This document shows positions 34,815 to 44,763 of a stretch of DNA of 64,000 bases, in pieces. Numbering within the stretch: position 1 is the first letter of the stretch; each line of letters starts with the position of its first letter. The position numbers and the translations under genes were made by a program. Source of the DNA: Carnegiea gigantea (lineage: Eukaryota; Streptophyta; Magnoliopsida; Caryophyllales; Cactaceae). The notes below the pieces were generated by a model. The model was not told the DNA's origin, did no database searches, and saw only the letters and a program-made list of their open reading frames with translations. Location of the stretch: positions 1,928,003 through 1,992,002 of the forward strand of contig JAKOGI010000024.1 in the NCBI GenBank assembly GCA_029747015.1, read 5' to 3'.

Positions 34815-34841
34815 AGGTTGAATATAGAATGTACGCAAACT
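34815..34841 (-). other. Conserved gag-end hairpin, copy C
   Basis: AGGTTGAATAT (34815-34825) and GTACGCAAACT (34831-34841) occupy the same 11-5-11 layout as copies A and D. About 7 of 11 positions pair canonically, so this copy is the weakest. GGTATGATCG follows on the minus strand. Confidence 0.45.
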
Positions 34842-36383
34842 AATGTCTCACTCAGCTAAAGTCGAGGAGGTCCATAGAGCATTAGCACTTCATCTCAACT
34901 CACAAGCTGGTAATCATCAAAAACCCACTAATGCTCGTAACAGCTTATCAAACATTCGGGCACATTCCTCACAGAAATGAAAGTAATTAGAAATAGGAGG
35001 TGCAGCCCAAATAAAGTCCTTAAATGGAATGCAACTCAAGGCACTCTTGAGCCTATCAAGGCTCGTAGCTCAATCAAAAGAGAGATGTGTATACATAAAA
35101 TCAGACGCACTAATCAATGGTCTAACAATGATGTGATTATATGAATGCATACACGATCGAGATTAGTCTGAATGACCTATATGAAATAAAACATCTCCAA
35201 AAGGGGAGGGGAGAGGACCAAGGCCAGGCCAATCGAGTGAAATATAAAAATCAAAGCTCATATGATGGCCTAAAGTCAAGTCCTTCACCTCAAAGTAATC
35301 CTTGAGACTCTCTATGACATTATCATCAAGAATCTAATCTAAACAAGGACTACCAAGGACAAAAGTCTCAAACTCTGCAAAAGTAGATTCCGGAGGGTCT
35401 AAAGAAGGGGAAAAAGTGAGGAGGGAAACAAGAAGGGATGAAATAGGAGGGGTGGGAGGTAAGTTAAAGGAAGACTCAACAGAAATGGGATCATGAAGCT
35501 CCCTGTGAGGTGTAACCTCAGTAAACTCCACAACATAAGGCTCATCAAAAGAATGCTCCTCAGAAAAGATATCCTGTGATTCAACTAATATACCACACTG
35601 ATCATCAGAACTAGCATTAGTCTCAAATTTGTCTCCCTACTTGAGCTCTCCTAAGGAAGCCAAAGGAAGAGCGGGGTCATGAGCAGTCAGACTACCCTTG
35701 GGTGGTCAATGACTGTGCTAAACTATAGGAAGGGTGTAACAGCTAGAGGAGATGAGGAATCACTCGCTTCCTCGAGCTCATCACCATGTGCATCATCACG
35801 AAAATCATGCCCCAAAGGAATTGGTGCGTTACTCCTAACATCAAAGTTATCATAAGACATAGCCTCTGGTGTAGAAGAGGCTAAACTAGGGTCAGCCTTG
35901 AGTAAACTACGCAAATAAAGCTCCCTATTAAACACGGCCAATGCCTCTAATCTATGTGGTCTACCAAGCAGTGGACAAGTATCAACATTATGATCCAAGG
36001 AATCATAACAATCACATGAAACAGGAACATATCGAGTATGAGAGTGCTCATAAGACAAACTGACTCTCATTTAAAGGTATAACATGCATAATATAAGGGT
36101 CGGAAATGAGGTGACTAAAGATCTTTCTAGCATTTTTATACTCCCAAGTCTCATGAGCCAAATATTCAAAGAAATCGCAAATTTCATAAGGAGTCTTAGT
36201 AAACAAATATCCCAAACTTTCGGGGTACTTAGTCTCAACATGACCTCAATATTCATCATTAAGACCCTCAAAGATTACTTAGCAGATATCCCATTTCTGA
36301 AAATATTGATCAACATGTTGAGCATGAAAATCATCTAATCCACTCAAGTATCGGCAAAATATTTCATGCTCAAATTTAGGAAA
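34842..36383 (-). pseudogene. Gag-like protein of copy C, broken
   Basis: N-terminal gag domain from 36383: FPKFEHEIFCRYLSG, then FQKWDIC, FEGLNDEY, then EICDFFEYLAHETWEY. A degraded knuckle CDCYDSLDHNVDTC lies at about 36010-35969 (first cysteine pair misspaced). The best open stretch is 36070-35723. The C-terminal part follows (35600-34850) with EFTEVTPHRELHD, ISLDWPGLG and MFDKLLRALVG. Several stops, for example after WDIC and NDEY. No protease or RT follows. No AUG precedes the gag domain in frame. Confidence 0.75.
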
Positions 36384-36623
36384 GTAGAAAATGCCATTTG
36401 TTTTCACATTTTTTCAAAATTTTACAATTTTTAAGGGTTTTCAAAATTTTTCCATTTTTTTCAATTTTCGACTTCTTAATTTTTTAAATTTTTTTGGATT
36501 TTTTAGGAAATAAATTAAATTAAGCCACTATTAATGATGAAATAAACAAAGAAAAACAAAACATGTACAACTAATAAGAAAGTAGCACAGAAAATGAGAA
36601 GGTGACCTAATCTCATGCTATCG
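36384..36623 (-). other. A-rich leader of copy C
   Basis: Between primer site and gag, with AAAATT/GAAAAA ladders on the minus strand, as in copies D and E. Confidence 0.55.
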
Positions 36624-36641
36624 TTCCCGGTAATGACGCCA
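36624..36641 (-). other. Primer binding site, tRNA-Asp type, degenerate
   Basis: Minus strand TGGCGTCATTACCGGGAA against the tRNA-Asp complement TGGCGCCGTTGCCGGGGA: 14 of 18 match and all four changes are transitions. Confidence 0.75.
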
Positions 36642-36647
36642 AAAACT

Positions 36648-38410
36648 TGTACGATGTTTTCAAATGTAAATTTATAAACTACAAGCGTACAACTTTCACA
36701 GTAGTACTTGAGGATCGTCTCCTCAGAGACGAGGATGAAGTTAGGTCACTAACTAGGAAAAGAAGCTAATCTAGCATCATTCTGAACTAATTAATGCCAT
36801 AAACAACTTCAACTGTTGCTTATAAACAGATTTACTTCTAAATAATCACTAACCATCGCATCTCTAATATGGCAAACTAGTTACGAAGTGTCAACCAAAA
36901 TAATAAAAGTAGCATAAGATTGAATGTACCATGACCTGAGAAGTCTGTGTATATTTTATGCTCAGCATAGTTCATCCTACTTTTGGAGATGACAATTTAG
37001 AGTTGTACAATTATGAATACTACACAAAACAAACTATTACTAATAACCATGAATAAAGAGGGAAGAACAATTCAAAATCAAATGCTGAAATAAAATTCTT
37101 ACATCCTAGCTCACATGTTCATAAATCAAATAAAAGAAAGCAATTATGGAGAGATACTAGAATGGAAATTACCCTCAATTGAGCATTGTATGAAAAAAAG
37201 AGGAACTATGGCCTAATATTACGAATGGAATGCAAAATTCCAACAAAGCATCATAGCATTACATTGATTCTATTGAAGAGGAACAAGTAGACTGAAAGTA
37301 CCTTGGCTTCCTTGCTCCAAAACTTAGCTCTGATGAATTGCCCACCATTAATTGTGGGTTCACGAGCACAAACCAAAAAACCAAAAAACTGAGTACCCAA
37401 GATCGATCAAACAAAGGAGATAGCAGGGAAATTAAAAATAGAATAGAAGCAAGGAAGGGGATTTCGAAATCAGCAAAGACAACCCAAAAATGAGCTTTAA
37501 GGCTCATTAAAAAAGGCAGAAATGACATCAATGTGACCTCTAGTTTTCGGTCATATTAGACAGTAAATTTGAATCCATTTTTTCAAGCAAATTCAAGCAT
37601 AAATTGTGAAATCAATACAAATGCAATGAATTCTATCCAGAAAACGAAAGATTCATAGCCTAATGACACGAAATTACTACTACAACTCAAATTTGAAATT
37701 GTAAAATAGAGCAGAAATTTAGACAAACTAAACCTTAACCTATCTAAAACTAAATAAAAATTGAGAATGAAGAACCTAAAACCCTAGATTAAACATAGGA
37801 CCCTCCATTTGCTGCTGCTTGCTTGATTAATACTCGGCCCCTTTCGTGGAACTCGACCCTTGAGTGCGATCCTGATGTGGACGGTGAAGATGGTGCAAGG
37901 CATTTTTGTGCTAGTATGCGATGGAGTGATGGAGTGGTCTGGTGTTGTGGGCATATGTTGATGAAGGTGGATGAAGATAGTGGAGTGTTGGTTCGATTTC
38001 AAGAGAGAAAGAGATGCATTCAGACAGTGACCGAGATATAGAGGGTTCTATCATGTTTTTGATGAGCGAGTGAGAAGAGAGAGAATGGGGAATAAGGGGG
38101 GAAAGAGCACGTGAGAGGCACAGGACAGGCTGGGTTTTTCTCTTTTTTTTTTTTTTGAGTTTTGCTTTATCTTGCTTCTTCTTCTAGTTTTTGGGTCAAT
38201 AGAAAGAGTGGGCTTCACTAATATGGGCTAATTCACGTGGAAGCTGGGCCCGAAATCTCAATCCAGGGTTTTCATGTTATTTTTCCTACTTTTTTGATTT
38301 TTCATCACATACAAAAATAAAATAAATTCAAATAAAAATCTAAATGTAATAATTGTTTCGAGCACAAATTACGTATAAAGGTATCGCAAAACGATCTTAT
38401 TTTTAGTGCA
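36648..38410 (-). repeat. 5' LTR of copy C, 1.76 kb
   Basis: On the plus strand runs from TGTACGATG to TTAGTGCA. The inner end adjoins the primer site. Just beyond the outer end lies AGCTGTGGGGACATTTAT on the minus strand, a purine tract. Frames inside (37259-37531, 37784-38002) have no recognised similarity. Confidence 0.75.
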
Positions 38411-38461
38411 AATAAATGTCCCCACAGCTAGATTTTGCTCATCCTCGAGTTAAAAAAAAAA
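38411..38461 (-). other. Purine tract and stub of a second gag-only element
   Basis: Minus strand ACTCGAGGATGAGCAAAATC then AGCTGTGGGGACATTT matches the 3' interior end of copy D (43366-43397). So 36648-38410 also looks like the 3' LTR of a second, now lost element. Confidence 0.55.
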
Positions 38462-38807
38462 ATATAAAGCAATTGTACCATAAATGTAGATCTCGAGAAA
38501 CCAAAGTATGAAGTTATGCAGGACGCTAAGTCAGAGCCTCTAAATTTAAATCAACGAAGCATAAATGCAGTGCTTGAGAAGGGTGAACTTCATTAACATA
38601 TCGTGCATTGTCACTTTACATTCAATTCTATTCATAATCTTCAAGCATCTCTAAATCTATATATTTATTGTTTCTAAATTAACACTTAAGCTACAATTGC
38701 TTTAAATACTTCGTTGATTCAAATTTAGAGGCTCTGACTTAGCTTCTTCCATAACTTCGTGCTTTGGTTTCTCGAGATCTATACTCATGGTACAATTGCT
38801 TTATATA
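38462..38807. repeat. Long inverted repeat, ~100 bp arms
   Basis: Arms 38462-38562 and 38706-38807 are reverse complements at roughly nine of ten positions, including GATCTCGAGAAACCAAAG and AAGTCAGAGCCTCTAAATTT. The loop is about 143 bases. Ends read TATAAAGCAATTGTACCA on both arms. It may be a foldback MITE or an inverted duplication; no target duplication is clear. Confidence 0.75.
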
Positions 38808-38809
38808 AT

Positions 38810-39137
38810 TTAGTTTTTTAGACAATGCGCTTTCGATTAAAGAATGTGAGTGCTACCTACCAAAGGCTAATGAATAAGTTGTCCTAAAAGTGCATTAGTA
38901 GGAACATTTATGTCGATATAAATGGCGTGCCAGTGAAGTCCAAAGCACACGAGTAGTGCATCTATATGACCATACTCTCAAGATATTTAAGGTGAAACTA
39001 AATCCTAAGAAGTGTGCCTTTAGGATAAGATTTGGCAAGTTCTTAGGTTCATAATCAATGAAAGGGGCACAGAAGCAAGTCTAGAAAAACTTGAATGCCA
39101 TTCTGCAAATGCAAAACCCAGAGACAATCAGGCATAT
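38810..39137 (+). pseudogene. Tat-like gypsy RT, first part
   Basis: Reads MRFRLKNVSATYQRLMNKLS, then YVDINGVPVKSKAHE where the catalytic Asp-Asp is Asp-Ile, then VKLNPKKCAFRIRFGKFLGS and up to ETIRHI at 39137. The RT resumes at 44764 past an inserted element. Upstream parts (gag, protease, fingers) are absent. Lineage is inferred from the RT wording and from the later RNase H. Confidence 0.8.
39133..39137. other. Target duplication of copy D, left
   Basis: CATAT here and TATAT at 44759-44763. The 5-base length is standard for gypsy integration; one base differs. Joining the two flanks restores the Tat RT reading frame (RHI then QLLKGWI). Confidence 0.7.
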
Positions 39138-39380
39138 TGTTGAACGGTAAATTTACCCATTTTACGTGCCTCTTTTACCCACTTTTTGCTCGTATAATGA
39201 CTTAATCTTTAGGATTTTTACTTGTTTTATTTATGTTTTGCAGGAAATAACTCAAAATCAAGCAAACGTCGCAAAAAGGGACGAAGACGGGACAAAACAG
39301 TGAAAACCGACGAAAACCGGCAAAAGGGGGCAAAACCGGGGGAAAACGGACCACCGTGCCAGTAATGTGGCACGGTGTGG

Positions 39381-39398
39381 CCGTGCCACATGGCACGG
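39381..39398 (+). promoter_or_regulatory. Palindrome in LTR GC-rich cluster
   Basis: Arms CCGTGCCA (39381-39388) and TGGCACGG (39391-39398) flank CA. It is part of a cluster of CGTGCC/GGCACG words (39352-39412), about 40 bases before a TATA-like box. The 3' LTR has one change in it, and copy A has GTGCCA-CT-TGGCAC at 7582-7595. Confidence 0.5.
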
Positions 39399-39436
39399 TC
39401 GTGCCTCCCCCCAGTTTTGCCGTCTGCTCGGGTTTC

Positions 39437-39444
39437 TATTTAAG
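39437..39444 (+). promoter_or_regulatory. TATA-like box of copy D LTR
   Basis: TATTTAAG, 83 bases before AATAAA. This spacing would give a short R region. The identical arrangement is in the 3' LTR at 43697-43704. Confidence 0.45.
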
Positions 39445-39526
39445 CTTCGCTCGGGCGTCTATTTGAGGGCGTCGCTCGGGGGTTCTTCCAGGCGATTTTT
39501 AGGGTAGTTTAGTTTAGGTTTTAGGC

Positions 39527-39532
39527 AATAAA
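39527..39532 (+). terminator. Poly(A) signal of copy D LTR
   Basis: AATAAA, repeated in the 3' LTR at 43787-43792, where it could end the element transcript. Confidence 0.45.
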
Positions 39533-40504
39533 AACTCCATTGAGAGGATTAGATTAGGGTTGTATTGGATTGTTCTTGGATTCAAGCAATTGGATTTGAA
39601 GTTCCTTCCATCAATCTATAAGCCTTCTTCTCTCTTTCTCCACTTATTTCAATTTAGTTACTGTTTGTTCTTATTTTGATTATGTTAGTTTAGATTGTGT
39701 TTAGTTTATTTGTTTAGTTTTTATTGTTAATCCTTGTTTTATTTGGTTGGTAGATTTGTTTAGTTTCATGTCTCTTCTCTTTAGTTCATGCTTGTGTTCT
39801 CCATTAGTTTAGGTTTAGGTTTTGTGTTTTGTTGATGATTAGTTGTTAGATTTTGTTGGCTTGGATTGTGATTAGCTCTTGATGGCTAATTAATCTTGTA
39901 TTTGGCCTGACCATACCCAATCTATGCCTAGAACTTAGAGTTTTCCTTCACGCCCGCCAAGTGTTCGATGAAATGCCTGAGAGGGTTTTCATTCATATTT
40001 TTGGACGATTGACTTATGCTGAGAGGTGAGGCCAATTTGCTAGTGTGGGAGAGGGAATGGCCGAGTTCGGGACACGAAAGTATTATCCTAATCGAGCTAG
40101 GTCCGGGGTTGCTAGTTTTATGTTCTAATTCGCCTAACCCCACGAAAGTAGGTGGTTACACGAGTTAGACTAGCTCATGACCCTTGAGAGAGGGCTTGGG
40201 TGGTCTTCGATAGTGCAACCGACCATCTCTTGTTCATAGTGTGGTTTGGGTAGGTTAGGACTCGTCTTGGTTAGTTGGTTCATCCATTGGTAAAATCACA
40301 ACTCCAAGTTGCTTGTTTCTATGTTTGTAGCGTAGTTTAGTTCCCCTCCTTCACCGTTGACCTCGCCTAGATTGAGACGCTCTAGTGAACTCTGGTAATT
40401 GGAAACACAATTCCCTACGGACGACACCCCAAGTACTCAACGATATACCTTGCACTTAGGGTTTATAAATATAAAACTCTGTCTGTTTTTGTGCAACAAG
40501 TTTT

Positions 40505-40522
40505 TGGCGCCGTTGCCGGAGA
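40505..40522 (+). other. Primer binding site, tRNA-Asp type
   Basis: TGGCGCCGTTGCCGGAGA matches the complement of the plant tRNA-Asp 3' end (TGGCGCCGTTGCCGGGGA) at 17 of 18. Athila-type gypsy elements commonly use this primer. Confidence 0.85.
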
Positions 40523-40643
40523 ATTGGCGTTTTTCAATATTGGGGTTTACGTCAGCATTCGAGGCTAGGCCTTTAGAAAATCGAAAAAAAAAAAAATCAA
40601 AAAAATTCAAAAATTTCAAAAAAAAAAAGTGTCTCTTTCCCAC
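40523..40643 (+). other. A-rich leader of copy D
   Basis: Runs of A broken by TC and TTC. A similar ladder precedes gag in copies C and E. No AUG in frame with gag. Confidence 0.55.
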
Positions 40644-41939
40644 TTCCCTCAACATGAGCACGAATTGTTTTGGCGATACTATGACAGATTACATGCTTTT
40701 CTTGCTCATTGTGGTTATTGCCTAGAAAAGTGGGAAATTTTGAACATGGTCTATGAGGGTGTGACTTGTGAGACCCGTGCTCTTTTGGAGCATTGAGATT
40801 TCTGTGCTCGAAACGTTGATGAAGCTTGGGAATTACTTGAGTGGTTGGCTAGGGATACTTATGAATTGGAGACTAGTCAATTTACTTCATCCACCCCATC
40901 CCCCTGCGTTCCTAATTATACACTTATTGTATGTGAGATCTGCCATTGTTCTGACCATGAAAGTGTTTCTTGTCCCTATCGTATTTCTGTTGATGGTTTT
41001 GCTTGAATTTCTAGTATGATAGAGGCCATGAACAAGCAACAAGTTGAGTTTGCTGCGTTTGTTAATAAACTGCGGGAGTATGACCTATCACCCGAGACTG
41101 ACCCTAGTTCTAGTGCTCCTAGACTTGATGTCAATCTGTGTGATGATGGTGCGTCTTTTCCTCCTCTAGAGTCCGGACTAGAGGACGTGCACGACCCTCC
41201 CTTACCTACTCTACCTCCTGTTGCTCCATCCCTACCTAGCACCTTTAAGGACAACACTATGACCTATCCTGATCCACCTTTCCCTTTAGCTCAGTCGACG
41301 GAGTTCGAGGTAGGTGCGACATTTTGTGTTAGTGCTAGTATCGATGGGGATGATTTTTGTCTTGAGTCAGACAATACTTGTAGTGAGGTGCAGGATCTCG
41401 ATGAGATTCTCGAGGGGGAGTCCTGTGTGGATGCTGTGGCTGCAGTTTCATCTAGTCCTGATCTTACTGACCATGTATCCCTCAACCCCTTTGATTTTTC
41501 TCATGCTTCTTCATGTTCACTACCCTCCCCTTCCCCTCAGTATTGTGACCTCTCACCGATCGATTTTCTTGCGGTGCTCGAGGGGAATGTGGTTGACTGT
41601 TCTGAGCCTCTAGGTACTTTTAGAGGGTATGATCCCCTCCTTGATCCTTATCGTCTGTACCCAGCGGGCATGCCTAGAGAAATCGCGTTGACTATTGTAT
41701 TTGATTATTTTGCTGATTTCTCACAGGTATTTGGTGAGTTTAAGAGGGCACTAACTTTTTTTGCTCCAGCTTTACTAGTGTTCTCTTACTCACACCATTC
41801 TGAGCCGCATGCAGCAATGCATGATAAGCTCCTACGAGCTTTGACTGCATCCGAGCTGACGACTCGCATCTTGAGTAGCAAGGAGTGGCTGATGCTCCTT
41901 AAGTCGTCATGGCATAGTTCGGGTACATTCAGTACCTGA
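40644..41939 (+). pseudogene. Gag-like protein of copy D (432 codons, two stops)
   Basis: In one frame from 40644: gag domain FPQHEHELFWRYYDRL, LEKWEILNMVYEGV, then VDEAWELLEWLARDTYELE (codons ~1-80); zinc knuckle CEICHCSDHESVSC (~codons 99-112); a probable coiled segment MNKQQVEFAAFVNKLRE; an acidic, Ser/Pro-rich middle; and a C-terminal block FKRALTFFAPALL with HDKLLRALTAS. Only two TGA stops interrupt it (40794-40796 and 41004-41006). The longest open part is 41016-41939 (307 codons). It would coat element RNA in particles. No other enzyme domain is present. Confidence 0.8.
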
Positions 41940-41942
41940 CCT
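41916..41942 (+). other. Conserved gag-end hairpin, copy D
   Basis: AGTTCGGGTAC (41916-41926), loop ATTCA, GTACCTGACCT (41932-41942): 9 canonical pairs and one G-U of 11. The gag TGA stop (41937-41939) lies in the 3' arm. GGTATAATCG follows. Confidence 0.65.
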
Positions 41943-43381
41943 GGTATAATCGTTCTCACTCTTCTCTTCCCCCCTTCTTTTTATTTTTCTTTTCTTTCTT
42001 TTTGTTTTTGTTTAGTTGTGAATATTAGGATTGTGTTTTTGTTGGTGATCATCTTGTGGTGAAATTTGGATGTTGCTGAGCCGTTGTTGGCTATGATCAC
42101 CATTTTTGCGTTTTTGTGGATTTTTATTGTGTTGTGATTGGTGGTGCTAGTTTGGTATATATATGTGATCTTGTTTTGATTAGGCGAGATTGCGTTTTTG
42201 AGAGAGTGTGTTAGCTTGTGTATATATTTGTCGATTTTGTGTGTCTTGTGTTTGATTTTTTTTGTGTGTTGGTGATGACTCACGGTTCCCAATGAGGACA
42301 TTGTGAGATTTAGGTGTGGGGGTGGGGTCATCTCCCCTTTTCTTTTTATTTTTGTGAAAAATTTTCTCCTTTTTGTATAAATTTTTCTTTTCCGTTTGAA
42401 TTTTGGGGAGTTTTGTACTATTTTGATCAGCCTTGATCTCCGGTACCTTGACTATTAGCTCGTATATAAGTATAATATTCATGATAGATGTTCATTCCCA
42501 GTCTGTTGTTTTAGGTCTCAGTTCTAACCCCAACAGGCCACTGTAATTTTGCAATCCAGTCCTGATTTATGTATTATCATCATCCTATATTCTTAGTCTT
42601 CCATGATTGACTCCCCCACTTGTCTACTGCACAGTACCTTTTATATGTGTTGGCACCCCCATTTTTCAAAACAAAAGCAAAAACAAACAAATTCAAGCGC
42701 TACTGGGTGTATCCCTTTGAGGCGTGGCATGAGTTTGTATTGAAAAAAATAATGGAAAGAAAAAAAAAAAACAAAAAGTGGGGAAGAAAAGAATTGAAAA
42801 CTACAAGTACCCCTTTGAGGTATGCGCTACTGGGTGTTACCCTTTAAGACAACACTGTTACTGGGGAAGCTTGCTTTCCATGCTAGCCATTCGAAAAGGT
42901 AGCTTGTGTCAGCTGCGTGGGGTTGAGTTTGCTTTTGGTAGGCTTAGTTTTAGAGTGATGATACACTTGCACACAGGCACTAGGATGGATTCATTATTTT
43001 CATGCGTCGTGAAAGCTAATGTCTGAATGTCATTCTTTGGGATGATGTGTCCTGAAATGCATATAATGCTTGCGTACAGCCTGATACTTGAGTTACTGGG
43101 GGGGTTTTGGTTGATCCGAACGTGTACAGTTCACCCTGATGTATATATTTTGTTTTGTCATTTTCATTTTTTGATTTTTGTTCCTCGCTTCTTTGTTTTT
43201 CCTTTTTGAGATTTTGTGGTTATATCTTCTGCAAACCCTCACGAGACATTACTCGTCCACTTGGGGTGACCAAGGGGTTTAAAGGGCTTGTTGCATACGC
43301 TAAATGTAACCGTGATTCCTACGAAAGTGAGTTAGTTGTTTACTTTAGTTTTTCTTTTATTTTGCTCGAGGACGAGCAAAA
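41943..43381 (+). other. Non-coding interior of copy D
   Basis: Contains CAATG-AGGA-CATTG (42290-42303) followed by GGTGTGGGGGTGGGG (about 42313-42327), then T-rich and mixed sequence without recognised coding. Short frames (42620-42847, 42778-43026, 43155-43403) show no similarity I know. Confidence 0.6.
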
Positions 43382-43397
43382 GATAGGTGTGGGGGTG
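43382..43397 (+). other. Polypurine tract of copy D
   Basis: GATAGGTGTGGGGGTG directly before the 3' LTR. Confidence 0.75.
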
Positions 43398-44758
43398 TAT
43401 TGAACGGTAAATTTACCCGTTTTACGTGCCTCTTTCACCCACTTTTTGCTCGTATAATAACTTAATCTTTAAGATTTTTACTTGTTTTATTTATGTTTTG
43501 TAGGAAATCACTCAAAATCAAGCAAACGTCGCAAAAAGGGATGAAGACGGGATAAAACAGCGAAAACCGACGAAAACCGGCAAAAGGGGGCAAAACCGGG
43601 GGAAAACGGACCACCGTGCCAGCAATGTGGCACGGTGTGGCCATGCCACATGGCACGGTCGTGCCTCCCCCCAGTTTTGCCGTCTGCTCGGGTTTCTATT
43701 TAAGCTTCGCTCGGGCGTCTGTTTGAGGGCGTCGCTCGAGGGTTCTTCCAGGCGATTTTTAGGGTAGGTTAGCTTAGGTTTTAGGCAATAAAAACTCCAC
43801 TGAGAGGATTAGATTAGGGTTGTATTGGATTGTTCTTGGATTCAAGCAATTGGATTTGAAGTTCCTTCCATCAATCTATAAGCCTTCTTCTCTCTTTCTC
43901 CACTTATTTCAATTTAGTTATTATTTGTTCTTATTTTGATTATGTTAGTTTAGATTGTGTTTAGTTTATTTGTTTAGTTTTCATTGTTAATCCTTGTTTT
44001 ATTTGGTTGGTAGATTTGTTTAGTTTCATGTCTCTTCTCTCTAGTTCATGCTTGTGTTCTCCATTAGTTTAGGTTTAGGTTTTGTGTTTTGTTGATGATT
44101 AGTTGTTAGATTTTGTTGGCTTGGATTGTGATTAGCCTCTTGATGGCTAATTAATCTTGTATTTGGCCTGACCATACCCAATCTATGCCTAGAACTTAGA
44201 GTTTTCCTTCACGCCAGCCAAGTGTTCGATGAAATGCTTGAGGGGGTTTTCATCCATATTTTTGGGCGATTGATTTATGCTGAAAGGTGAGGTCAATTTG
44301 TTAGTGTGGGAGAGGGAATGGCCGAGTTCGGGACACGAAAGTAGCATCCGAATCGAGCTAGGTCCGGGTTGCTAGTTTTGTGGTCTAATTCGCCTAACCC
44401 CACGAAAGTAGGTGGTTACATGAGTTAGACTAGCTCATAACCCTTGAGAGAGGGCTTGGGTGGTCTTCAATGGTGCAACCGACCATCTCTTGTTCATAGT
44501 GTGGTTCGGGTAGGTTAGGACTCGTCTTGGTTAGTTGGTTCATCCATTGGTAAAATCACAACTCAAAGTCGCTTGTTTCTGTGTTTGTAGCGTAGTTTAG
44601 TTCCCCTCCTTCACCGTTGATCTCACCTAGATTGAGACGCTCTAGTGACTCTGGTAGTTGGAAACACAATTCCCTACGGACGACAACCGAAGTACTCAAC
44701 GATACACCTTGCACTTGGGGTTTATAAATATTAAAGCTCTGTTTGTTTTTGTGCAACG
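43398..44758 (+). repeat. 3' LTR of copy D
   Basis: TATTGAACGG to GTGCAACG; both terminal bases differ from the 5' copy by transitions. Length equals the 5' LTR. Confidence 0.9.
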
Positions 44759-44763
44759 TATAT

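Larger units (their letters stand above)
33082..38410 (-). mobile_element. Gag-only LTR element, copy C
   Basis: 5' LTR at 36648-38410, degenerate tRNA-Asp-type primer site at 36624-36641, A-rich leader, gag-like pseudogene (36383-34842), gag-end hairpin, small hairpin with G-rich tract (34118-34075), non-coding interior and a truncated 3' LTR (33082-33672). A deletion joins the 3' LTR directly to the interior at 33672/33673, removing the LTR start and purine tract. The 5' LTR also has a purine tract on its outer side (38411 on), which is normally found only beside a 3' LTR. Confidence 0.75.
39138..40498 (+). repeat. 5' LTR of copy D
   Basis: TGTTGAACGG to GTGCAACA, followed by the primer site. 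Contains a GC-rich cluster, a TATA-like box and a poly(A) signal within 180 bases. Confidence 0.9.
39138..44758 (+). mobile_element. Gag-only LTR element, copy D, best preserved
   Basis: Two LTRs of 1361 bases each (39138-40498 and 43398-44758), a primer site matching tRNA-Asp, an A-rich leader, one gag-like gene with two in-frame stops, a hairpin at the gag end, 1.45 kb of non-coding DNA with a G-rich tract, and a purine tract. Nothing encodes protease, RT or integrase. In 39241-39720 against 43501-43980 I count 14 mismatches in 480 positions, 12 of them transitions, so it is the youngest insertion seen here. Confidence 0.9.

Noticed and set aside
37259..38041. Frames of 72-90 codons on both strands
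   Set aside because: They lie within the 5' LTR of copy C and have no recognised similarity.
42620..43403. Several 60-82 codon frames
   Set aside because: Located in the non-coding interior and 3' end of copy D; not supported by the other family copies.
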